In this document: positions 8,642 to 18,631 of the stretch, piece after piece
Numbering within the stretch: position 1 is the stretch's first letter
Layout of the letters: each line of letters opens with the position of its first letter
Made by a program: the position numbers and the translations under genes
The notes under the pieces: model-generated
The model's database searches: none
What the model was told of the DNA's origin: nothing
Seen by the model: only the letters and a program-made list of their open reading frames with translations
DNA from: JAICQM01 sp963781555
GTDB lineage: Bacteria > Chloroflexota > Limnocylindria > QHBO01
Direction: 5' to 3'
Assembly (NCBI GenBank): GCA_963781555.1
Contig: CAWAGB010000005.1
Coordinates: 124,001 to 188,000 of the forward strand
DNA: 64,000 bases

Positions 8642-9675
8642 CACGGCACCAGGCCAATCGCGGCGGTGTCCCGGATCCAGTAGCCGGCCCACACGCCGTC
8701 GACGATGTAGAACCAGTTCGTCGGTTGTCCGACGGGAATGCCACGCGCGCTGGTGGACGCCCCGGAGCTCCGCGTGAGGGTGTACGGCTTCGTATCGAGC
8801 ACCGTGCCGATCGAGTTGAAGCGATAGCCGACGTAGGTACCGGCGGCGAATGCGACGCGACGTGGCGGGCTGAACGTCGTGGCACCCGGGAAGGTGGTCA
8901 CGGAGCGGACCGATGCCGGGCCACAGTCGGATCCACGCTGCTGGACGCCGACCGTGCCGCCGCTGGCCGGGATCGTGATGCGCGCCCACACGCAATTGTC
9001 GTTGTTGTTCGACTCGTAGTAAAAGCTCTGCTGATCGACGGTGGCCCGCAGCATGTACGTGCCGGCCGGCAGCCCGGTGATGTCGATCCACTGCAGCGTG
9101 AAGTTCCACGGGTATTTGTCGCCCCAGCCGACGCTGATCCCGGTCCGGCTGGTCACCGAGCTGCGGGTGCCGCACCATTCCTCCCGGTAGTACGGAGCCT
9201 GCGGAGCGTTCGGCAGGCCCAGCGACCACGGGGTCGTGTCCATATAGCAGAACCCGAGCTTCGCGCCACGACGGGCGTCACCCGGCGCATCCGGGTTGAA
9301 CAGCTCGTAGCTCATGATCGCCTGGACGTGCCAATGGTCGTGGCCGTCGCTCGCGTACCGAGCCGTGGCCCGCGTCGGGTAGTAGTTCGAGCCCCCCGCG
9401 CTGTTGTAGACGCGCTGGTCGATGCTCATGTCCGGATCGCTGGTCGAGTCGCGCCGCCCCCGGGCTTCGAACGCGCCCTGGCCGAGGTTGACCATCAGTC
9501 CGGTGAACCGCAGCAGCCGCCGACCGTTCACGACCTGGATCTTCACGTCGCGAATGTGCGCCATCTGCAGGTTCGGCAGGGTGACGGTCGCGGCCGTGGC
9601 GGGCGGTGCGATTCCGAGCGTCCCCGCGAGCAGCAGAAGGACGAGGACAACGGACTGGGGTCGGCGGGGGGGCAT
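8641..9675 (-). CDS. Secreted lysyl oxidase-like copper protein, 344 aa
   Basis: A signal peptide (PQSVVLVLLLLAGTLGIAPPATA) precedes a lysyl oxidase-type domain (about residues 30-245). The copper-binding HxHxH motif is in DGHDHWHVQAIMSYELF. The GDKYPWNFTLQWIDITGLPAG segment matches the conserved LOX region that supplies a tyrosine for the quinone cofactor, and Cys residues are spread as expected for an exported protein. The last ~90 residues look like a separate small beta domain (FAAGTYVGYRF...YIVDGVWAGYWI), resembling SH3-like wall-binding modules. Such bacterial LOX proteins are rare and their substrates unknown. Start at ATG 9675 because AAGGAG lies 6 bases upstream. Convergent with the sugar dehydrogenase. 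Confidence 0.84.
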   Translation of the reverse strand: MPPRRPQSVVLVLLLLAGTLGIAPPATAATVTLPNLQMAHIRDVKIQVVNGRRLLRFTGLMVNLGQGAFEARGRRDSTSDPDMSIDQRVYNSAGGSNYYPTRATARYASDGHDHWHVQAIMSYELFNPDAPGDARRGAKLGFCYMDTTPWSLGLPNAPQAPYYREEWCGTRSSVTSRTGISVGWGDKYPWNFTLQWIDITGLPAGTYMLRATVDQQSFYYESNNNDNCVWARITIPASGGTVGVQQRGSDCGPASVRSVTTFPGATTFSPPRRVAFAAGTYVGYRFNSIGTVLDTKPYTLTRSSGASTSARGIPVGQPTNWFYIVDGVWAGYWIRDTAAIGLVP

Positions 9676-9811
9676 GGAAACTCCTTGCGGGCCAGCGTTG
9701 CGGGCCATGATAGGCGCGTCGGCCTTCGATCTGGAGCGCACCGTCCGCGACGTGGCCCCGCAGACCGGCGCCGCGACGGCGCCACCACCGGTCGGCTACC
9801 GTTGCACGCTG

Positions 9812-10597
9812 ATGAGCTACCGCCTCCTGCTCCTCGATGCGGGCTTCACCCTGCTGGCTCCGCGGCGCTCGCTGGCGGACGCGCTGAGCAGCGTGCTGGC
9901 CGAGGACGGGCATACCGTCACCGATGAGCAGCTGCGCGCCGCCTGGGAGGTCGCCGACCGCTGGTTCTGGGACGAGTACCACCGGGAAGGCAACGACACG
10001 TGGACCGATGACGACCGAATCAGCGCGTACTGGCGTCAGTACCACGCGCTGATGCTCGATCACCTTGGGATGACGGCGCAGCACGAAGTCCTCGACCGCG
10101 TCCTGGCGAGCCAGTTCGCGCCTGATGCCTGGGAGCTCTACCCGGACGTACTGCCGATGCTCGGGGCGGTCCGCGCGATGGGCGACGTCCAGGCGGGCAT
10201 CGTCAGCGACTGGGGATCGAACCTGCGCGAGATCGTCGCGGCGTTCGACCTGGATCGCCAACTCGATTTCGTGCTCGCCTCGGGCGCGGTCGGGCTTGCC
10301 AAGCCGAATCCGGCGTTCTTCCGCGTCGCGCTGGAGCAGGCCGGAGTCGACCCTGCCGATGCTCTGATGGTCGGCGACTCCTACCGGGCCGACGTCCGCG
10401 GTGCTTGGAGCGCGGGCATCGACGCTGTGTGGCTCGACCGCCGCGAGGGTCCCAGCATCAACGCCCTTGGCGGCGATCCACCGCTCGACGCGCGCCGAAT
10501 TCACGGGTTGGACGAGCTTCCCGCGATCGTGGCCGGGCCAACGGGCAGCCTGCCGCGCGGCGCAGCGGTCGCCGCCGAGCCGGCGCTTCGCGGATAG
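9812..10597 (+). CDS. HAD superfamily hydrolase, 261 aa
   Basis: Motif I is LLLDAGFTLL: the nucleophilic aspartate is present, but the usual second aspartate is glycine, as in several REG-2/HDHD3-like HADs. Motif II is GIVSDWGSNL, motif III the lysine in GLAKPNPAFF, and motif IV LMVGDSYRADVRGA. A helical type C1 cap fills residues 20-110. Probably a small-molecule phosphatase; the substrate is unknown. TACCGT lies 9 bases before the ATG, so it may be leaderless. The following kinase gene starts 23 bp downstream on the same strand, so cotranscription is likely. Confidence 0.85.
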   Translation: MSYRLLLLDAGFTLLAPRRSLADALSSVLAEDGHTVTDEQLRAAWEVADRWFWDEYHREGNDTWTDDDRISAYWRQYHALMLDHLGMTAQHEVLDRVLASQFAPDAWELYPDVLPMLGAVRAMGDVQAGIVSDWGSNLREIVAAFDLDRQLDFVLASGAVGLAKPNPAFFRVALEQAGVDPADALMVGDSYRADVRGAWSAGIDAVWLDRREGPSINALGGDPPLDARRIHGLDELPAIVAGPTGSLPRGAAVAAEPALRG

Positions 10598-10620
10598 CAC
10601 CGGTGCGCGCAGCGTCGGAC

Positions 10621-11631
10621 ATGGCGCCGGTGGTCGTCGACAAGTTCGGCGGATCGGTGCTCCGGCGCCCTGAGGACATCGCCGCAGCCGTGTCGGCCGT
10701 CGAGCGCCAGCGCGCTGCCGGCCTACGCCCCGTTGTGGTGGTGAGCGCCTTCGACGGCGTCACCGACACGATCCTCGGCGCTGCCCGCGTCATCTTTCCG
10801 CAGGGCGCGCCGTGGCTGCGCGAGCCGGGCCACGCCGGCGACTCGCCGTTTGCTCGCGAGACGGACCGCGCGCTGGCGACCGGCGAGGCACTGTCGGCGG
10901 CCCTCTTCACCCTTGGACTCCAGGCCCGTGGCATTCCCGCCCGATCCTTCTCCGGAGCGGAGGCGGGGATCCGCACCGCCGCCGCGCACCTGGGCGCGGA
11001 GGTACGGCGCGTCCTCTCGCGGCCGCTGCGCGCGGCGCTTGCCGAGGGCCTTGTGCCCGTGGTGGCGGGCTTCCAGGGCATCGGCCGCCACGGTGAGCTG
11101 ACCACCCTTGGGCGCGGCGGGACGGACCTTTCCGCCGTCGTCCTGGCGGTCGCGCTGCGGGCGGATCGTTGCGAGCTGTTCAAGGACGTGGGTGGAGTGA
11201 TGGAGGCAGATCCGCACCTGGTCCCCGGCGCGCGCTTCCTGCCACTCGTCGATGCGGCGCAGCTCGAGCTGCTCGCCGAGCTGGGGTCGGAGATCGTGCA
11301 TCCAGTGGCGGTCCGTCGCGCACGGCGCGGCCGGCTGCGACTCGTGGTCCGCGCCCTCGATGACGAGGCGCCGCAGACGGTCGTGCGTCCCGCGCCGGGC
11401 CGCATGGCGGAGGAGGTCCCAGGCGCGCTGATGCTGGCCGTCGACCGCAAGGAGCGGCTGGCGCGCATCTCGCTCGTCGGGCCGGCGACGCTGGTCCCCG
11501 AGCTGCTGCCGCTGCCCGCCTCCGGCGAGGGTTCGTTCGACGCCGGACCGATGCGCGTGGTGTGGGCAGAGGTGCCGCTGGAGCAGGCGGCCGGCGCGGC
11601 GCAGGCAGTCCACGCCACCTTCATGGGCTGA
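10621..11631 (+). CDS. Aspartokinase-like amino acid kinase, short C-terminus, 336 aa
   Basis: The amino-acid-kinase fold begins with VVDKFGGSVL (the KFGGS ATP motif) and contains GFQGIGRHGELTTLGRGGTDLS and the aspartate-site segment ELFKDVGGVMEADPHLVPGA. These match aspartate kinase, first step of Lys/Thr/Met synthesis. After the kinase core only about 70 residues remain, where aspartokinases normally carry two ACT domains, so feedback inhibition may be absent or altered. ThrB and ThrC genes lie within 15 kb but not in the same operon. A GTG 18 bp upstream is an alternative start. Confidence 0.78.
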   Translation: MAPVVVDKFGGSVLRRPEDIAAAVSAVERQRAAGLRPVVVVSAFDGVTDTILGAARVIFPQGAPWLREPGHAGDSPFARETDRALATGEALSAALFTLGLQARGIPARSFSGAEAGIRTAAAHLGAEVRRVLSRPLRAALAEGLVPVVAGFQGIGRHGELTTLGRGGTDLSAVVLAVALRADRCELFKDVGGVMEADPHLVPGARFLPLVDAAQLELLAELGSEIVHPVAVRRARRGRLRLVVRALDDEAPQTVVRPAPGRMAEEVPGALMLAVDRKERLARISLVGPATLVPELLPLPASGEGSFDAGPMRVVWAEVPLEQAAGAAQAVHATFMG

Positions 11632-11710
11632 ACCGAGGACCGAATCGCTGGATCGCCCAGCATTCCAGCCGACCGGTGGAGGGCCGGACCGATGGGCTTC
11701 GACGCCCGGT

Positions 11711-11779
11711 GGAACGGCACGCGTTCCTCCCGGCCGTCCAGCGCTCGTTCGCCGGTCGCTTGGAACGCCCGGCGTTCCA
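11711..11779. terminator. Two related hairpins between convergent aspartokinase and EamA genes
   Basis: The 150-bp convergent spacer contains GGAACG/CGTTCC arms (11711-11727) and the perfect repeat TGGAACGCCCGGCGTTCCA (11761-11779). Both stems share the arm GGAACG, so they could also pair with each other. No T-tract is present. A bidirectional terminator is the simplest reading. Confidence 0.45.
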
Positions 11780-11781
11780 CG

Positions 11782-12731
11782 TCAGGAAACGGCGACCGCC
11801 TCGTGCTCCGCGGCCGAGCGGCCGCCGACCTGGAGCAGCACCGCGGCCACCAGGATCAGCGCCCCGCCGAGCAGCTGAAGCGAGGCCGGCTGCTCGTTGA
11901 GCAGCAGCGCCGCCAGCCCCACCCCGACCACCGGCTCGAGCGTCGCCAGGATCGCCGCCCGCGGTGCCCCCAGGATGCGGATGCCGGTGATGAAGCACAG
12001 CGTCGGGATGGCCGCGCCGATGGTGCCGGCCAGCACGACCGGCACGAGTGCTTCGGACGAGGCCAGCGGCGCCAGCAGGCCGGGACTGCTGCCAGTGGCG
12101 AGTGCGATGGCCACGTAGCCCAGCGAGGCGACCGTCATGGTCGTGGCCGCGGCCTCTATGGGCGGGATGCGCGCGAAGCCGTGCCGCGCGGCGAGGACGT
12201 AGAACGCCTGCGCTCCCGCTGCCATGATCGCCAGGCCGATCCCCAGCCCGTCCAGCTGGCCGATGTCGCCCGACCCGGCGAGGGTCAGGATGAGGCCCAG
12301 CATCGACAGACCCAGCGCACCCCAGCGGACCGCGTCCAGGCGTTCGCCGAACCAGATGACCGACGCGACCGCCACGAACGCGGGATACGAGTAGAAGACG
12401 AGCAGCGCCAGCCCGATCTCGATGCGCACGAACGCGATGAACATCGCCAGGTTGAGGATCAGGTTGGCGATCGAGCCACCTGCGACGAACCATCGGTCCC
12501 GCGCCGGCAACGTTCGCAGTGAGAGAACGCCGCGCCCCGCGGTGCCGCGCAGCACCCCGAGCAGCAGTAGCATCGCCAACCCGCCGATCCCCGCCCGCCA
12601 CGCGACGATGGCCAGCGATCCGACGCCCGCCTCGTCGGCGAAGCGGGTCACAGGGCCGAGGGTGCCGAAGCACAGGGCGGCGAGCGTCACCAGCCCGGCG
12701 CCCGCCAGGCTCGGCTGCCGCGTCGTCACGC

Positions 12732-12735
<4 letters not shown>
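11782..12735 (-). CDS. EamA/DMT-family transporter, 317 aa
   Basis: An inner-membrane protein with ten predicted hydrophobic segments arranged as two EamA repeats (first repeat starting LVTLAALCFGTLGPVTRFA, second around GLGIGLAIMAAGAQAFYVLAARHG). Family members export amino acids, nucleotide sugars or other metabolites; the substrate is unknown. The GTG start overlaps the TGA of the ABC-F gene (GTGA), so it is the downstream gene of that unit and is translationally coupled. It ends against the convergent aspartokinase hairpins. Confidence 0.86.
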
Positions 12736-14783
<2,048 letters not shown>

Positions 14784-14844
14784 GGGGAAACTCGATGGTA
14801 GCCGGTCGCCTGGCGTGGCACGTTAGGCGCGTCAGGGGCGAGGC

Positions 14845-15774
14845 TCAGTCGTTCGTGATGAGCCTCGCTCCCGCGGTGTCGAAGCGCACGCGCGTCGCCA
14901 TGCCGCGGATGCCCGTCGCGTTCCAGCCCTTCTCGACCGCGTGCGCGGCTGCGGGACCGTCGCAGATCGCCAGCACGGATGGGCCGGCTCCCGACAGGCA
15001 CGCCCCCGCCGCGCCGCGCTCGTAGGCGGTGTCGATCAGCTCGGCGCTCCCCGGCAGGAGCGGCAGGCGGTGCGGCTGGTGGAGCAGGTCGTCCATTGCC
15101 GTTCGCAGGAGCGGCGCGTCACCGGTCATGATCGCGGTCGCCAGCAGCGCGGCGCGGCCGGCCTGCAGCGACGCATCGGCAAGTGGGATGTGCCGCGGCA
15201 GTGCGGCGCGCATCTCCGGGGTGTGGCTCTCCGCGGCGGGGATGAAGACAACCGGGATCCAGCCCTCCGGCACGTGGAAACGGCGCAGGGTGATAGGTCC
15301 GTCCGGCGCGCCGACCGCAAGCGTGAAGCCGCCATACAGCGCCGCTGCCACGTTATCCGGATGCCCCTCCAGGCGCGTCGCGGCCGAGAGGATCTCATCC
15401 GCCTCCGGGGAGCGGCGCCCGACCGCCGACCCGAGGAGCAGCCCGGCGATGATCGCCGCCGCGCTGCTGCCGAGCCCGCGCGCCGCCGGAATCATGCTGC
15501 TGACCTCGATGCGCCACGCGATGCCGGTACTCCCGCCGGCCCCCAGCGAGATGCGCAGTCCTTCGCGAAAGCCACGGATGACGAGGTTGTCGTCCGGATC
15601 GCCGTCGTCGGGTGGGACGCCCTCGCCATGGGCGCTCAGCACGATGCCCGTCTCGTCCCCCGGGAAGAGCTCGGCTCGCAGCTTGAGGCTCAGCGCGACC
15701 GCGAAGGCATCGAAGCCGCTCCCCAGGTTCGCGCTGCTGCACGGGACGTCGACGGTGGCAATGGCTCGCGGCAT
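14845..15774 (-). CDS. thrB: Homoserine kinase
   Basis: A GHMP kinase that phosphorylates homoserine in threonine synthesis. It begins VPCSSANLGSGFDAFAVAL (the GHMP N-terminal motif), has the ATP loop PAARGLGSSAAAIIAGLLL near residue 90, and ends with the third GHMP motif (GAAGACLSGAGPSVLAICD). Its 309 residues match ThrB. It is monocistronic here, about 9 kb from thrC and on the same strand. A GATGACGTA-containing motif lies about 115 bp upstream of its start. Confidence 0.92.
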   Translation of the reverse strand: MPRAIATVDVPCSSANLGSGFDAFAVALSLKLRAELFPGDETGIVLSAHGEGVPPDDGDPDDNLVIRGFREGLRISLGAGGSTGIAWRIEVSSMIPAARGLGSSAAAIIAGLLLGSAVGRRSPEADEILSAATRLEGHPDNVAAALYGGFTLAVGAPDGPITLRRFHVPEGWIPVVFIPAAESHTPEMRAALPRHIPLADASLQAGRAALLATAIMTGDAPLLRTAMDDLLHQPHRLPLLPGSAELIDTAYERGAAGACLSGAGPSVLAICDGPAAAHAVEKGWNATGIRGMATRVRFDTAGARLITND

Positions 15775-15889
15775 GGTGTGCGGCGAGTATGCCGACCCCG
15801 CGCCGTGCGGGATGCCCTCAGTCGCGGGTGCCGCGCCGAATCGGTCGCCGGAAGACGTCAGCGGACCGCCCAGGCTGGGTCGCTGTCGC

Positions 15890-15900
15890 TACGTCATCCG
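15890..15900 (+). promoter_or_regulatory. GATGACGTA-family motif, copy A
   Basis: TACGTCATCCG, upstream of thrB (minus strand) and overlapping the stop of the tag gene. It is one of four copies in the window; the complement reads CTCGACGGATGACGTAG. Confidence 0.4.
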
Positions 15901-16478
15901 TCGAGCGCCGCCACCTCCGCGTGACGGAAGCAGCCGGTCAGGTGGTCGTTGACCATCCCGGCAGATTGCATGAATGCGTAGCAGATCGTCGGTCCCACGA
16001 AGGTGAAGTTGGCCCGTCGCAGCTCATTGCTCAGCTCCTTCGAGACCGATGTCGTGGCAGGCACAGTCCCGGGCTCGCTGAAGCGATTCTGGACCGGGGC
16101 ACCGCCGACGAACTGCCACGCCCACGCATCGAAGGCGCCCGTGGCGCCATCGGTCAGCGCCAGGAAGGCCCGCGCGTTGCGGATGAAGGCATCCACCTTG
16201 GCCCGGTTGCGGATGATCCGCGAGTCGGCCAGCAGGCGCGCACGATCCGCGTCGGTGTATGCCGCCATGCGGGCCGGGTCGAAGCCGTCGAACGCGGCGC
16301 GGTAGCCGTCACGCCGCCGCAGGATCGTCAGCCATGACAGGCCGGCCTGCGCGCCCTCCAGGCACAGCAGCTCGAAAAGCTCGCGGTCGTCGTGCGTCGG
16401 GACGCCCCACTCGGTGTCGTGGTACGCGAGGTATTCGGGGTGCTCCATCCCGGGCCAGGGGCAGCGCTCGCGGATCAC
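15894..16478 (-). CDS. tag: DNA-3-methyladenine glycosylase I
   Basis: Excises 3-methyladenine from alkylated DNA. The protein starts RCPWPGMEHPEYLAYHDTEWGVP, the Tag family signature, with the HxxEWG aromatic/acidic pocket. It has AGLSWLTILRRRDGYR and ends with MVNDHLTGCFRH, supplying the His and Cys that with the N-terminal Cys and His bind the structural zinc. At 194 residues it is full length. The GTG start at 16478 is preceded by a CATGAT element with a 6-base spacer, so it may be leaderless. Confidence 0.93.
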   Translation of the reverse strand: MIRERCPWPGMEHPEYLAYHDTEWGVPTHDDRELFELLCLEGAQAGLSWLTILRRRDGYRAAFDGFDPARMAAYTDADRARLLADSRIIRNRAKVDAFIRNARAFLALTDGATGAFDAWAWQFVGGAPVQNRFSEPGTVPATTSVSKELSNELRRANFTFVGPTICYAFMQSAGMVNDHLTGCFRHAEVAALDG

Positions 16479-16496
16479 GCGAGCATCATGCCCGGC

Positions 16497-17345
16497 TCAG
16501 ATGTTGGACGTGTCGCAGGCGTTCGGGTCGGCGGAGTCGTAGCCGGTGCGGAACCACTGCTGGCGTTGCGCCGATGAGCCATGTGTCCAGGTGTCCGGGT
16601 TGACCTGGCCCTGGGTCCGCTCCTGGATGCGATCGTCGCCGACGGCGGAGGCCGCGTCGAGCGCCTGCGCGATGTCGTCCTGCGTCAGTGGTTCCAGGAT
16701 GCCGGTCTCAGCAGCGTTCCCCGCCCACACGCCGGCGAAGCAGTCGGCCATGAGCTCGATCTGCACCTGAGTGCCATCCGCGCCGGTGGACCCGCCGCTC
16801 GACTGCAGCAGCCCCAGGAGATCCTGGACGTGGTGCCCGTATTCATGCGCCACGACGTACGCCACGGCGAACGGGCCGCCCTCCGCGCCGAAGTCGGATT
16901 CGAGCTGGTCGAAGAAGGTGAGGTCCAGGAAGACCTTGCCGTCCGGCGGGCAGTAGAACGGGCCGACCTGCGATGTGGCCGTTCCGCACCCGGTCTCGGT
17001 GACGTCGGAGAAGAGGACCGTGTCGGCGGTCTGGTAGTTGTCGAGCTGGGTGCTCCAGTACTCCTCGATGCTGGTCACGTAGCCCGCGATTCGGCAGTCC
17101 TCGCGCTGGTTGGCGATCTCGCCGGTGGTGCAGGTCGCGCTCACGTCGCTGCTGGGATTGGCTGCCGTGCCGCCCCCGCCACCGGTGGGTGCGGGGATGG
17201 AGACCTGCCCGTTGGTAAGGAGATAGATGGCGAGCACCACGAGCGTCCCGAGGCCGCCACCGATTGCGGCACCGCCGCCGCGGCCCATGCCGCGGCGGTC
17301 CTCGATCTTGCCGGGGTCGATCTGAGCATCTGGTCTGAATGTCAT
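16497..17345 (-). CDS. YpfJ-type neutral zinc metallopeptidase, membrane anchored, 282 aa
   Basis: The cytoplasmic N-terminus (PDAQIDPGKIEDRRG, the family's opening signature) is followed by one transmembrane helix (GGLGTLVVLAIYLLTNG), a Gly-rich linker and an extracytoplasmic peptidase domain with the zinc motif AHEYGHHVQ and the glutamate-containing ELMADCFAGVWAG downstream. It is a predicted M48-like zinc peptidase of unknown substrate. Four cysteines in the outer domain could form disulfides. The ATG at 17345 is chosen over an earlier in-frame start because of the family N-terminus and a GGGGAT element upstream. Confidence 0.88.
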   Translation of the reverse strand: MTFRPDAQIDPGKIEDRRGMGRGGGAAIGGGLGTLVVLAIYLLTNGQVSIPAPTGGGGGTAANPSSDVSATCTTGEIANQREDCRIAGYVTSIEEYWSTQLDNYQTADTVLFSDVTETGCGTATSQVGPFYCPPDGKVFLDLTFFDQLESDFGAEGGPFAVAYVVAHEYGHHVQDLLGLLQSSGGSTGADGTQVQIELMADCFAGVWAGNAAETGILEPLTQDDIAQALDAASAVGDDRIQERTQGQVNPDTWTHGSSAQRQQWFRTGYDSADPNACDTSNI

Positions 17346-17435
17346 GGCGGCATCCCCTGAGCAGGAAGCATGCCGAGAGCTTGCTCGCCACGTCGCCAAG
17401 GGGCAAGCGAGATCGTCGCCCGGGACCATGACGAA

Positions 17436-17461
17436 GCCGGCGTCGCGGGTGCGACGCCGGC
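17436..17461. terminator. Hairpin downstream of the 61-aa gene
   Basis: GCCGGCGTCG and CGACGCCGGC form a perfect 10-bp stem with a 6-base loop, 12 bp past the small gene's stop and about 90 bp ahead of the metallopeptidase start. No T-tract. Confidence 0.5.
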
Positions 17462-17472
17462 TCATCGGTCCG

Positions 17473-17658
17473 TCAGCGAGGGTAGCGCTGCAGGCGCGGG
17501 AGGTAGTCCATGCCGGCTGGCGCGGTCCACAGGTCGCGGAGCAGGCGGCGGAGGCGGCTCGGCCGAGGCCGTCGGTCGCGGATCGGCTCGTGCCGGCGGT
17601 GCGGCGGGGGCGATGGCGGGAAGACCGCCACGTCGACCATCAGTGCCATGGCGTTCAT
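17473..17658 (-). CDS. Small basic protein, 61 aa, unknown function
   Basis: The start is convincing: AAAGGAGGT lies 5-6 bases before the ATG, one of the strongest Shine-Dalgarno sequences in the window. The product begins MNAMALMVDVAVFPPSPPPHR, then is Arg/Pro-rich and ends with RLRRLLRDLWTAPAG...LPRLQRYPR. There is no clear signal peptide or transmembrane helix; a cationic amphipathic C-terminal helix is possible. I recognise no family. The gene is followed by its own hairpin and lies back to back with the response regulator gene, so its expression could be tied to that signalling block. It could be a small regulator or nucleic-acid/membrane-binding peptide, which is speculation. Confidence 0.6.
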   Translation of the reverse strand: MNAMALMVDVAVFPPSPPPHRRHEPIRDRRPRPSRLRRLLRDLWTAPAGMDYLPRLQRYPR

Positions 17659-17758
17659 CGAAGACCTCCTTTCTGCTCTTGCTTCGGGTCGCTGGTTCGT
17701 GTCATCGAGTGTCGCCCCTGCCGCGCGCCACCACGACGTGCAGGCGTCGCGGAGGGGG

Positions 17759-17787
17759 TACGTCATTCGTCGTCGCTCCGCTATCCT
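17759..17787 (+). promoter_or_regulatory. Promoter of the NarL-type regulator with GATGACGTA-family motif copy B in the -35 position
   Basis: TACGTCATTCG (17759-17769) is followed by TATCCT at 17782-17787. The TACGTC hexamer is 17 bp from TATCCT, so it sits exactly where a -35 would be. TATCCT is 7 bases before the GTG at 17795, suggesting a leaderless mRNA. Confidence 0.5.
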
Positions 17788-17794
17788 GCGCAGC

Positions 17795-18445
17795 GTGAGC
17801 GACGAGACGGCAGCCCCCATCCGGATCCTCCTGGTCGACGATCACGCGGTCGTGCGACGCGGCCTGCGAGGCTTCCTGGAGCTGCAGGACGACATGGAGG
17901 TCGTCGGCGAGGGCGAGGACGGCACCCAGGCTGTGGCGCTCGCTCAGCAGCACAAGCCGGACGTCATCCTGATGGACCTGCTGATGCCCAAGATGGATGG
18001 GCTGACCGCGATCGCCACCATCAAGCAGGCGCATCCCGAGGTCGAGATCGTGGCCGTCACCTCGTTCATCGAGGAGGAGAAGGTCACCGCCGCGCTCGAG
18101 GCGGGCGCCTCCGGCTACCTGCTCAAGGACGCCGAGGCCGAAGAGGTGGCCGATGCCATCCGCGCTGCCTACGCCGGCGAGGTCCACCTGGATCCCGCCG
18201 TGGCACGCCTGCTCGCGCAGCGCATGCGCTCGCGCAAGGAAGAGGCGCCGGTCGAGCCGCTCACCGCGCGGGAGAAGGAGGTCCTCGCCCAGCTGGCGAA
18301 GGGCGCCTCCAACAAGGAGATCGCCCACGAGCTCGACATCACCGAGCGGACGGCGCGCACGCACGTCTCCAACATCCTCGGGAAGCTGGGGCTGGCGTCG
18401 CGCACCCAGGCCGCGCTGTGGGCAGTCGAGCACAAGCTGACCTGA
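17795..18445 (+). CDS. NarL/LuxR-family response regulator, 216 aa
   Basis: The receiver domain (residues 1-125) has the acidic pair LLVDDHAVVRRGL, phosphoacceptor Asp in VILMDLLMPKMDG, the conserved Thr/Ser in VAVTSF and Lys in GYLLKDAEAEE. The C-terminal LuxR helix-turn-helix (LTAREKEVLAQLAKG...NKEIAHELDITERTARTHVSNIL) binds DNA. The HisKA_3-type kinase 1.2 kb downstream on the same strand is the natural partner, since that kinase class pairs with NarL regulators. The gene's promoter carries a GATGACGTA-family motif, so autoregulation is plausible. It converges on the cupredoxin gene across a strong hairpin. Confidence 0.93.
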   Translation: MSDETAAPIRILLVDDHAVVRRGLRGFLELQDDMEVVGEGEDGTQAVALAQQHKPDVILMDLLMPKMDGLTAIATIKQAHPEVEIVAVTSFIEEEKVTAALEAGASGYLLKDAEAEEVADAIRAAYAGEVHLDPAVARLLAQRMRSRKEEAPVEPLTAREKEVLAQLAKGASNKEIAHELDITERTARTHVSNILGKLGLASRTQAALWAVEHKLT

Positions 18446-18579
18446 CCCGCACCGCCTTGGTCCGTACCGCCAGCTTTCCTATCAATTCGGCGCCTCAGGT
18501 CACGTAGCGCCGGTCGGTGGCCTGCATCGAGCGTCGCCAGCCGCCCGGCCGTGTCGGATTGAAAGGAATGGCACATGAA

Positions 18580-18610
18580 CTGACCCCGACTGCGGGGCAG
18601 TCGGGGTCAG
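18580..18610. terminator. Strong hairpin between response regulator and cupredoxin genes
   Basis: CTGACCCCGACTG and CAGTCGGGGTCAG make a perfect 13-bp stem with a 5-base loop between two convergent genes. No T-tract, but it is the longest stem in the window. The remaining ~130 bp of this intergenic stretch hold nothing I recognise. Confidence 0.65.
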
Positions 18611-18631
18611 CTTCGCTGGAGCTGCGCCGAT

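Noticed and set aside
10603..10605. GTG as an alternative start of the aspartokinase-like gene
   Set aside because: Possible, but the ATG 18 bp downstream gives the family N-terminus directly and neither has a clear ribosome-binding site.
18574..18582. A minimal ATG-AAC-TGA frame with an upstream AAAGGA, just before the 13-bp hairpin
   Set aside because: It resembles a start-stop regulatory frame, but the neighbouring genes are convergent onto the hairpin, so nothing lies downstream to regulate. Probably chance.
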